From positions 1 to 5,971 of the forward strand of contig JACZUZ010000139.1 of NCBI GenBank assembly GCA_022572905.1: a DNA stretch of 5,971 nt, given 5' to 3'. This stretch comes from Candidatus Zixiibacteriota bacterium (GTDB taxonomy: Bacteria > Zixibacteria > MSB-5A5 > GN15 > JACZUZ01). The notes under the pieces were generated by a model. It saw nothing but the letters and a program-made list of their open reading frames with translations. It was not told where the DNA came from and did not search any database. Each line of letters opens with the position of its first letter. Positions within the stretch are counted from its first letter, which is position 1. The translations under genes were made by a program, and so were the position numbers. Positions 1 through 5,520 of this stretch are shown in pieces.

Positions 1-1126
1 GCTCAACAAAACTCGCAACACGAATTTTGTCACTGTCATGAATTACAGTAAAACTGTCAATCTTTCTAATCACTAGTAGATGTTCATTACCGTTTGGGTC
101 GCTAAAATTGACCTTCAGTCTGTAACCCTTAGGGAAGCCCCCGTGAGCAACAAAAATAACCCAATCGAATGGCAGTTCTCTCACACTGAAATCGACCTTA
201 ACAGCATTTGCATCTTTACCTGTCAAAATTCTGACATATACTCCACGCTCAGCCAAGTTAGTCGCCACATCTGCAGTTTCGGGATGACTTAAACTACACG
301 GATCAATTAGTAAAGCCGTGCGCAATCTCGGAGAAAATGCAATGTTCCGTAGAACGTGAAGGCCGCAATCGGGGTATACCAAAAAATGCCCAGTCGGGAC
401 CTGCTTTATTGCTGCACCATATAGCAGTCCTGATGTGAAAATGATACAATACGAATAGTGCGACAATTCAAATTCACTAATGTCTATTCCCAAGTTGGCG
501 CTGATTTGTTCCTCAATACAAGTTTTTCTAGAATAGTTCACCTCTTCCTCGAATCTTCGATAAAGACCGTCGGTGATCTGCACACTTTCCCTACTTTTAC
601 GTGGCAACTTCTTTAGGTGCGCGCACAAATAACTAGCGAGGTTTACAGCTACTACAGATCCAACTTCTTCAGTATCCTCTACTAAGACTAATACTTCAGA
701 ATCAAAATCGTTTGAGATCGTTAAGCTCGGAGCGGCCTCATCTACCTCAAGAATTTGATTTGTGCGGAGCGATTGAAAAAGCGCTTCAATCGCATTATCT
801 GATCTAAACCTGAGTGATGGCTTGTCTGAATTTGGTCGAAGGATTTGATCTAGTGGCTGTACGACACGAACCTGAGAAGGAGAGAAATTTTTATTCAATT
901 CATATCGCGCATTGGACGGAAGATCAGCCTGAAATAGCGTATCAAATTCACATATATTGAAAAGGTTTGAGCGACGAATCACTTCGTTTTGAAAATCCCG
1001 CCGACCAAGCCGCGGAGATTCTACTACAGAGAAGTACTTGCCCCACTCACTCCTTGCGCTTGATAGTATGGCAGCGATACAACGATTTCCAACTACGGCC
1101 ATCTCAGGTATTATGTTATTATTCAT
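1..1126 (-). CDS. Uncharacterised protein with a CHAT/caspase-like C-terminal region, cut by the left window edge
   Basis: Reading the minus strand in the frame of 1126..1124 gives 375 codons with no stop before the window edge. The ATG directly follows an in-frame TAA at 1129..1127; a second ATG at residue 9 is an alternative start, and neither has a clear ribosome-binding site. Residues 1 to about 210 match no family I recognise. Around residues 233 to 262 is a motif reading roughly TSGLLYG, then PTGHFLVYPDCG. From about residue 268 the layout resembles a clan CD (caspase/CHAT) fold: strand TALLID (D275), helix HPETADVATNLAERG, strand VRILTGKDA, then a hydrophobic strand FDWVIFVAHGG with H328. 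In CHAT proteases the His-Gly comes first and a catalytic Cys follows some tens of residues later; only 47 residues remain after H328, so that Cys is not visible. The region is AT-richer than surE, 78 bases upstream on the same strand. That the frame is a real gene is well supported; the peptidase fold is inference from motif order, and its role is unknown. Confidence 0.8.
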   Translation of the reverse strand, partial: MNNNIIPEMAVVGNRCIAAILSSARSEWGKYFSVVESPRLGRRDFQNEVIRRSNLFNICEFDTLFQADLPSNARYELNKNFSPSQVRVVQPLDQILRPNSDKPSLRFRSDNAIEALFQSLRTNQILEVDEAAPSLTISNDFDSEVLVLVEDTEEVGSVVAVNLASYLCAHLKKLPRKSRESVQITDGLYRRFEEEVNYSRKTCIEEQISANLGIDISEFELSHYSYCIIFTSGLLYGAAIKQVPTGHFLVYPDCGLHVLRNIAFSPRLRTALLIDPCSLSHPETADVATNLAERGVYVRILTGKDANAVKVDFSVRELPFDWVIFVAHGGFPKGYRLKVNFSDPNGNEHLLVIRKIDSFTVIHDSDKIRVASFVE

Positions 1127-1204
1127 TTAGGCTGGGTCGGGGGTCCCATTTTTCAGGTAAGTTTTCGTGGGCGGCAAATGTCAATATCTGTCACTGTCCA
1201 GATA

Positions 1205-1960
1205 CTACCCGCCCTTATTCAGCCTCTCCCGTGTAATATCATCATCAAAGTTCAGGCGCAGGGGCGTGATTGAGACGAGTCCGTTTTTAACCGCCGCGTA
1301 GTCGGTACCATCTTTGATTTCCCAGTTGGGTTTGCCACCTATCCAGTAATAACTCTGTCCGCGCGGGTCCTGACGTTCAATTACTAAATCATCAAACATT
1401 CGCGAACCCAATCGCGTGAATTCTCTCTTGGTGTATTCAGCGCCGTTCAAATCAGGGAAATTGATATTCAAAAATGTCTGCGGTTCGATTTTCAGCTCGT
1501 CAAGTTTTCCGATAAACTCCACAAGAAAGCGCGTAGCGGAAGCAAAAGACTCTTCCTTTGGAAATGATCCGCCTTCGCTCTCAACCAGCGACGCCGCGAT
1601 TGAACGCACACGCAGAATCGAGCCTTCAATAGCCGCGGCGACAGTGCCGGAATAGGTGATGTCTTCGCCCATATTCTGGCCGTGATTTATGCCGGAGAGA
1701 ATCAAGTCCGGCATTTCTCCGCCAAGCAGTCCGTGAATGGCAAGTAGCACACAATCGGTAGGGGTGCCGTCACAGGCATAGCGTTTTTCTCCGCGCTCAA
1801 TCAGGCGCAGGGGCCGTGAGATCGAAAGCGAATGCGAGCTTGCGGACTGCTCACGATCGGGCGCGCACAACAGGACATCGTGCTCGGCGCGCAGAGCGTT
1901 TTCAAGACAGCGCAGGCCCAACGCATCGACTCCATCGTCATTGGTTAGCAGTATCTTCAT
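1205..1960 (-). CDS. surE: 5'-nucleotidase SurE (5'/3'-nucleotidase, exopolyphosphatase family)
   Basis: SurE is a metal-dependent cytoplasmic phosphatase that removes phosphate from nucleoside 5'- and 3'-monophosphates. The 251-residue protein has the usual family length and all its signatures. The N-terminus is MKILLTNDDG, with D8 and D9 as metal ligands. APDREQSASSHS at 33-44 holds the conserved S39. DGTPTDC at 64-70 is the substrate loop, and SGINHGQNMGEDITYSGTV at 89-107 carries the conserved Asn residues. A late GTDYAAVKNGLVSITPL segment is typical of the C-terminal domain. The ATG start sits exactly where family members begin, though the bases ahead of it (an A/T-rich stretch) contain no Shine-Dalgarno motif. 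It lies 32 bases downstream of the glycosyltransferase stop on the same strand, so the two are probably co-transcribed. Third-position choice and GC are like those of gpsA and plsY, so it belongs to the host core genome. Confidence 0.96.
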   Translation of the reverse strand: MKILLTNDDGVDALGLRCLENALRAEHDVLLCAPDREQSASSHSLSISRPLRLIERGEKRYACDGTPTDCVLLAIHGLLGGEMPDLILSGINHGQNMGEDITYSGTVAAAIEGSILRVRSIAASLVESEGGSFPKEESFASATRFLVEFIGKLDELKIEPQTFLNINFPDLNGAEYTKREFTRLGSRMFDDLVIERQDPRGQSYYWIGGKPNWEIKDGTDYAAVKNGLVSITPLRLNFDDDITRERLNKGG

Positions 1961-1992
1961 AATGTTATTTTATGGAAACTCAGCGCTATTCG

Positions 1993-2721
1993 CTAATACC
2001 AGAATCGCCGCCAGATCAAGCGCAAGAAACGAATAGTGTCCTTGAAAGGATTGATATAAGAAACCGAATCTTCATAGATAACGCTAATCGAGGATTCTTC
2101 AATTTTAATTCCCAATGCGCCCATCTGAAAAAGCGACTCTGACTCGAACATGTATCCGAGGCTTTTCACACGCAGGCGCGACAAGGCCGACAATGTCACC
2201 AGACGGAATCCCGATTGCGAGTCGCGCACTTTCTGACCGGAAAAAATCGAAATTACCAGTGAGGTGAGATTGTTTGTAATAAGCCTATCCAACGGCATGC
2301 CCCTTTCCTTAACGCTATCTTTTCTAATACAAAAGCGCGAGCCGATTATCACTCCCGGCCGGAACTCTGTGTATACGCGGAGCATTTCCGCTAGCTCTTC
2401 TGGTGCGTGCTGAAGATCGGAGTCAATTGAGATGACAGCGTCGTATCCGTGTTTTTTTGCCCAGGTATACCCGCTTTGGAGAGCTACCCCCTTGCCATGG
2501 TTGGTTTTGTGTCGGATATAATTCACGCGCGATGATTTCAGGATATCGTGAGTATTATCCGAACTGCCGTCATCTATTATCAAAAAATCTTTAAGCGAGT
2601 ATGCCTTACTGACGCGGTCGATTAGTTCGGGAAGGTGTTTGCCCGCGTTGTATGTCGGGGCTATGACTAGAGGGACCAGAGATTGTTGTTTAACTCGTAG
2701 AGGAATTGTCGGGTTTCTCAT
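1993..2721 (-). CDS. Family 2 glycosyltransferase (dolichol-phosphate mannosyltransferase-like)
   Basis: The protein transfers a sugar from a nucleotide-sugar donor, probably to a lipid or polyprenyl phosphate at the inner face of the membrane; donor and acceptor cannot be told from the sequence. Numbered from the ATG at 2721 (242 aa), the GT-A fold signatures run in order: PTYNA at 22-26, the nucleotide-binding IIDDGSSDNT at 48-57, NHGKGVALQSG at 74-84, the metal-binding D100-S-D102 followed by LQHAPEE, GSR at 127-129, and DSQSGFR at 167-173. There is no hydrophobic C-terminal anchor; the protein ends in a basic, aromatic tail (FLRLIWRRFWY), which could be peripheral to the membrane. An in-frame GTG at 2739 would add six residues but lies inside a strong palindrome, so I prefer the ATG, although neither start has a good ribosome-binding site. 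It precedes surE by 32 bases in a likely two-gene unit. Confidence 0.9.
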   Translation of the reverse strand: MRNPTIPLRVKQQSLVPLVIAPTYNAGKHLPELIDRVSKAYSLKDFLIIDDGSSDNTHDILKSSRVNYIRHKTNHGKGVALQSGYTWAKKHGYDAVISIDSDLQHAPEELAEMLRVYTEFRPGVIIGSRFCIRKDSVKERGMPLDRLITNNLTSLVISIFSGQKVRDSQSGFRLVTLSALSRLRVKSLGYMFESESLFQMGALGIKIEESSISVIYEDSVSYINPFKDTIRFLRLIWRRFWY

Positions 2722-2734
2722 TGATTTGATTGAT

Positions 2735-2785
2735 CCCACAGCAAGCTGTGGGGCGCCCTTGCTCGGAACGCCGACCTACATTTCA
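2735..2785. repeat. Palindrome-rich extragenic element
   Basis: The core is CCCACAGC-AA-GCTGTGGG (2735-2742 and 2745-2752), an 8-base perfect inverted repeat; as a hairpin it would form a 7-bp stem with a CAAG loop. It runs into the perfect palindrome GGGCGCCC at 2751-2758. A competing pairing, AGCAAG (2740-2745) with CTTGCT (2758-2763), overlaps both. The block then continues into CGCCGACCTACA at about 2771-2782. No T-run follows on either strand, so it is a poor intrinsic terminator. It sits between tRNA-Pro and the glycosyltransferase and reads like a short dispersed palindromic repeat of the REP/MITE kind. Only one copy is in this window, so the repeat status is inference; the palindromes are seen directly. 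Confidence 0.5.
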
Positions 2786-2852
2786 TCATTTTCACCAGGC
2801 GCTTTAGGTGATGTGCGCTGATTCTGTGGGGTTATTTAATTTCTTTAAGTAA

Positions 2853-2929
2853 TGGTCGGAGCGAGCAGATTTGAACTGCCGACCTCTCGCACCCCAAGCG
2901 AGTGCGCTACCTGGCTGCGCCACGCTCCG
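2853..2929 (-). tRNA. tRNA-Pro, anticodon GGG
   Basis: A complete 77-base cloverleaf can be folded by eye on the minus strand. The acceptor stem pairs CGGAGCG with CGCTCCG. The D-arm is GCGC...GCGC around AGCCAGGTA. The anticodon stem is CTCGC/GCGAG with loop TTGGGGT, which places GGG at 2895..2893. The variable loop is five bases, and the T-arm is GGCAG-TTCAAAT-CTGCT with one G-U pair. The discriminator A is followed by an encoded CCA, so no tailing is needed to make the 3' end. The anticodon reads CCC and CCU proline codons. The gene lies alone between the MerR gene and the glycosyltransferase, in the same direction as both. Confidence 0.96.
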
Positions 2930-2985
2930 ATTTTTTTAGCCGCCCGACGACCCCACTAACATGGCCGTGGTAGGACTTCCATTAA

Positions 2986-3011
2986 ATTATAAGAAATATC
3001 ATCTTTTTCAA
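2986..3011 (-). promoter_or_regulatory. Probable sigma-70-type promoter of tRNA-Pro
   Basis: On the minus strand a perfect TATAAT is present at 2991..2986, about 57 bases ahead of the tRNA 5' end. A TTGAAA at 3011..3006 could be the -35 box, but the spacer is then only 14 bases, shorter than the 16 to 18 usually seen, so the -35 assignment is weak. Transcription would begin near 2979 and give a leader of about 50 bases. The position just downstream of the MerR stop codon makes an independent tRNA promoter plausible. Confidence 0.4.
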
Positions 3012-3072
3012 GACCGTATCATGGCGCTATTTCGATAGTTCACAGTTTGGCCCACAGTTTCACGCCTCCGCT

Positions 3073-3453
3073 TCAGACTCGTTGCGACAGGTCGTCCGAA
3101 TCCAGCCAGCTCAGAAGATCCTCGATTTCCTTGCGGATTTCGCCGATTGTAGTTCGCATCCGCCCGGTCTGAATCAAATCCTGTCTCTCCGGGGTAGGTT
3201 TGATTGAACGCAGACGATTCCGCGCGCCCTCTATCGTATAATTTTCCTCGTAGAGCAACTTGCGGATACGGTTCACCATCTCAATATCACGGCGCTGATA
3301 AACACGGTTGCCGCCGCGATTCTTTTTGGGCTTGAGCATTGGGAATTCTTTTTCCCAGAACCTGAGAACATAAGCCTCAATGCCGGTCATTTGGGAGACT
3401 TCGCTTATCGAGTAATAGAGCTTCTCTTCAATCTGTTTCGTCAATGCTCTCAT
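3073..3453 (-). CDS. MerR-family transcriptional regulator, short MlrA-like type
   Basis: A DNA-binding regulator of 126 residues. YYSISEVSQMTGIEAYVLRFWEKEFP at 13-38 is the MerR winged helix-turn-helix, and the R-x-W-E-x-x-FP pattern is typical of the MlrA-like subgroup. The wing follows as RGGNRVYQRRDIE at 46-58, then helices through KLLYEENYTIEGARNRL. The C-terminal tail (about 103-117, EIRKEIEDLLSWL) is a short amphipathic helix suited to dimerisation. There is no effector domain and no Cys, so it is not a metal or redox sensor of the classical MerR/SoxR kind. The start is well fixed: GTGAGGAC stands a few bases before the ATG, the only good Shine-Dalgarno site in this gene set. It lies 36 bases behind gpsA on the same strand, so co-transcription with plsY-gpsA is likely. 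Its target is not known from the sequence. Confidence 0.92.
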   Translation of the reverse strand: MRALTKQIEEKLYYSISEVSQMTGIEAYVLRFWEKEFPMLKPKKNRGGNRVYQRRDIEMVNRIRKLLYEENYTIEGARNRLRSIKPTPERQDLIQTGRMRTTIGEIRKEIEDLLSWLDSDDLSQRV

Positions 3454-3489
3454 AATGTCCTCACCCGGCTTGTTCTTCGTTATTATTCG

Positions 3490-4506
3490 CTAACTCCACA
3501 TTTCCTCTTTCAACGACCGACCCATGAGTTCCCTGACAGCGGCGCGGGGGTCTTTGTTTTCGAACAGCGTAGAATACACGGCGTCTGTGATAGGCGTTTC
3601 AACATCTTTCTGTCTTGCAAGGTCGCGCACACTGACGCATGTGTCAACCCCTTCGGCCACCATACCTATAGATTCCAGAATTTCCGGTAACTTTTTTCCC
3701 AGCCCGATTTTTTCGCCAACTGCCCGGTTTCGACTGTGTTTGGAGAAACAGGTTGTGATGAGATCGCCGATTCCGGACAATCCTGCGAATGTGAGCGGAT
3801 TTGCTCCGAGTTTGAGTCCAAGGCGAGACATCTCCGCCAAGCCTCTGGTCAGCAACGCTCCCAGAGCATTATCTCCCAATTTAAGCGCTACGGCGATACC
3901 GGCCGCTATCGCGATAATATTTTTGACAGCGCCGCCCATTTCTACGCCAACGACATCATCGCTGCGATAAACCCTAAAATCTCCCGAGGAAAAGACCTCC
4001 TGAACCCAGGCTCCAACCCGCTCAGATGACGAAGCGACCACCACCGAGGTCGGCTTACACAGAGCCACTTCCTCGGCGTGACTCGGTCCTGAGATAACGG
4101 CGACATTGTTTTCTGTAGCGGCGGGAATTTCATCGATCAAGACTTCACTGACACGTCTCAGCGTCGATTTCTCTATGCCTTTGGAGAGGCTGACGAGTAT
4201 CATTTCGGGCTGAATGAAACTCCCCAGCTTCATTGCCACATTTCTTACTGTTTGGGTTGGCAGGGCGAAAACTACGCACTTCGAGTCACTCAGGGCATGT
4301 TTAAGGTCGGTTGTAACATCAATTTCCGAAACGAGATTGATTTGCGGAAGTTTGGGACTTGTTCTTGTAGTAATTAGCTCATCTGCTTCGGACTGCAGAT
4401 AAGACCAGACGCAGACGTCGTGTCCATTGCGCGCCAATAACGACGCTACCGCCAGCCCCCAGCTACCTGCGCCTAGAATAGCGATTCTGTCAGAGTTTTC
4501 GATCAT
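3490..4506 (-). CDS. gpsA: NAD(P)-dependent glycerol-3-phosphate dehydrogenase
   Basis: GpsA reversibly reduces dihydroxyacetone phosphate to sn-glycerol 3-phosphate in the cytoplasm, supplying the backbone for phospholipids. The 338-residue protein is full length. It has the N-terminal Rossmann fold with GAGSWG at 12-17, then SLSKGIE at 106-112 with the conserved K109, and ISGPSHAEEVA at 138-148. GGAVKNIIAIAAGI at 191-204 holds the predicted catalytic K195. GLSGIGDLITTC at 242-253 and SRNR at 258-261 are the substrate-binding signatures, and AEGVDT at 284-289 is also conserved. The ATG start gives a short, normal N-terminal extension before the first strand, but no clear ribosome-binding site precedes it (an AGG lies too far upstream). 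It begins 15 bases after the plsY stop, and its product is the substrate of PlsY, a well-known functional pairing. No missing residue or frame break is seen. Confidence 0.97.
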   Translation of the reverse strand: MIENSDRIAILGAGSWGLAVASLLARNGHDVCVWSYLQSEADELITTRTSPKLPQINLVSEIDVTTDLKHALSDSKCVVFALPTQTVRNVAMKLGSFIQPEMILVSLSKGIEKSTLRRVSEVLIDEIPAATENNVAVISGPSHAEEVALCKPTSVVVASSSERVGAWVQEVFSSGDFRVYRSDDVVGVEMGGAVKNIIAIAAGIAVALKLGDNALGALLTRGLAEMSRLGLKLGANPLTFAGLSGIGDLITTCFSKHSRNRAVGEKIGLGKKLPEILESIGMVAEGVDTCVSVRDLARQKDVETPITDAVYSTLFENKDPRAAVRELMGRSLKEEMWS

Positions 4507-4521
4507 ACGAAACGAATAAAC

Positions 4522-5187
4522 CTATTTCGCGTTTGCTTTCTCTGTGTTTGTTTTCCCGGGCTTTGCGTGAAGTGAGAACTTGCTCTCAGCCCCGAAGATG
4601 ATTCTTCTTATATTCTGGCGATGTGAGTAGAGTATGAGAAGATAAAGCGCCACGCATATCCAGGTATACCCTGGCGGGGGCGGATTGTCACCCAAAAACC
4701 TCTCGTAGATCATTACACCCGCCAATGTCAGCGATCCGAGAACGGAGCCTAGCGAAATGTATCTCGTGACAAACGCCACCGCGAGAAAGACTGCAACGCC
4801 AATCAGTGTTTCAAATGGTAGTAACACCACAAAAACGCCCAGCGCAGTATTGACACCTTTGCCGCCCTTGAAGCCCAAGAGAGGTGAGAACATATGCCCC
4901 AGAACAGCCGCCGAACCCCCGCAAAGTTTGATCAGGCTATGACTTTCTCCGCCTGAGACTATCATTTCCGCCAACACAACCGCCACCGAACCCTTGGCTA
5001 TGTCCAACACAAGTGTGGCAACACCGGCAGTTTTACCAGCCACGCGCCAGACATTTGTGGCTCCGATATTTCCCGACCCTTCGCTACGGATGTCCGCCTT
5101 CCCAAACATCCGCGAGATCCAAACACCGAAAGGCAACCCCCCGAGCAGGTATCCGGTTAGTACAGCGAGAATGATCTTTTCAATCAT
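4522..5187 (-). CDS. plsY: Acyl-phosphate:glycerol-3-phosphate acyltransferase PlsY
   Basis: PlsY is an integral inner-membrane enzyme that moves an acyl group from acyl phosphate to position 1 of glycerol 3-phosphate, making lysophosphatidic acid. The 221 residues carry the three family motifs: GSGNIGATNVWR at 37-48, GHMFSPLLGFKGGKGVNTALG at 97-117 with K107 and K110, and the C-terminal HRQNIRR at 189-195. Hydrophobic segments near 4-24, 53-76, 114-140, 147-162 and 174-188 fit the multi-pass topology. The hydrophilic tail after about 200 (rich in Lys, Asn and Thr) is longer than needed for catalysis. The ATG gives the usual MxxxxLAVLTGYLLGGLPFG-like first helix; no Shine-Dalgarno motif precedes it. 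It leads the plsY-gpsA-merR cluster, 66 bases downstream of a small acidic ORF. Confidence 0.96.
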   Translation of the reverse strand: MIEKIILAVLTGYLLGGLPFGVWISRMFGKADIRSEGSGNIGATNVWRVAGKTAGVATLVLDIAKGSVAVVLAEMIVSGGESHSLIKLCGGSAAVLGHMFSPLLGFKGGKGVNTALGVFVVLLPFETLIGVAVFLAVAFVTRYISLGSVLGSLTLAGVMIYERFLGDNPPPPGYTWICVALYLLILYSHRQNIRRIIFGAESKFSLHAKPGKTNTEKANAK

Positions 5188-5253
5188 TGGATTTTATGAG
5201 TTTGAATATTAGCGCTGGTTTGGCCCGTGAGCTGAAACGCATTTATCAATCGA

Positions 5254-5517
5254 CTACAGCGAATCCAGATCAGCGGCTATAGAGTCAGCCCTAACTTCGC
5301 TCCTATGCGGCTCTCCCTCAAAGCTAATAGCCCCGGGAGCGGATACTTCCACGAGCAGACTCAAGAATTCTTCCGCTTCCGTTACTGAAATCGAATCTTT
5401 AGCGATAATAGACTTTACAGATTCCAATACGGCGATGAGCTCCTCGGGCGTTACAAAACCGGTATCAAGAGCATGTCCAAATTCTTCATAGACTGCGTGG
5501 ATATCTTCTTCATTCAT
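5254..5517 (-). CDS. Small acidic protein of unknown function, possibly 5'-truncated
   Basis: An 87-residue reading frame in the same direction as plsY and 66 bases upstream of it. I do not recognise the family. It is strongly acidic and looks mostly helical: MNEEDIHAVYEEFGHALD, then TPEELIAVLESVKSIIA, then TEAEEFLSLLVE, followed by a loose tail rich in Ser, Ala, Glu and Asp. There is no signal peptide, membrane segment or Cys. The composition reads like a real protein rather than a chance frame. The frame stays open upstream for another 20 codons to an ATG at 5577, but that stretch is antisense to the CoA-transferase fragment. The ATG at 5517 is chosen because it is the last one before the apparent sequence joint; no ribosome-binding site precedes it, and the true N-terminus may have been lost at that joint. 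It could therefore be the C-terminal end of a longer protein. Confidence 0.55.
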   Translation of the reverse strand: MNEEDIHAVYEEFGHALDTGFVTPEELIAVLESVKSIIAKDSISVTEAEEFLSLLVEVSAPGAISFEGEPHRSEVRADSIAADLDSL

Positions 5518-5520
5518 ACC

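Noticed and set aside
80..292. Plus-strand open frame of 70 codons
   Set aside because: It lies antisense within the long minus-strand frame, has no ribosome-binding site and shows no domain pattern.
1179..1204. Perfect TTGACA on the minus strand (1184..1179) ahead of the left gene, as a possible promoter
   Set aside because: At 17 to 19 bases downstream the candidate -10 boxes (CTTACC, TTACCT, TACCTG) match TATAAT poorly, so a promoter cannot be supported.
1185..1204. TATCTG/CAGATA inverted repeat behind surE as a terminator
   Set aside because: The six-base stem is A/T-rich with an eight-base loop and no T-run follows on the minus strand.
967..1236. Plus-strand open frame of 89 codons
   Set aside because: It overlaps the N-terminus of the left minus-strand gene and the 3' end of surE, and its translation is low-complexity with no recognisable family.
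2799..2818. TCACC/GGTGA hairpin as a terminator of tRNA-Pro
   Set aside because: A five-base stem with a ten-base loop and no T-run is too weak to call.
3041..3060. Direct repeat CACAGTTT at 3041-3048 and 3053-3060 as an array or operator
   Set aside because: Only two short copies occur; MerR operators are inverted repeats, and no further units follow.
3524..4029. Two overlapping plus-strand open frames of 148 and 97 codons
   Set aside because: Both are antisense to gpsA, whose frame carries every catalytic motif; the Ser/Pro/Ala-rich translations are typical shadows.
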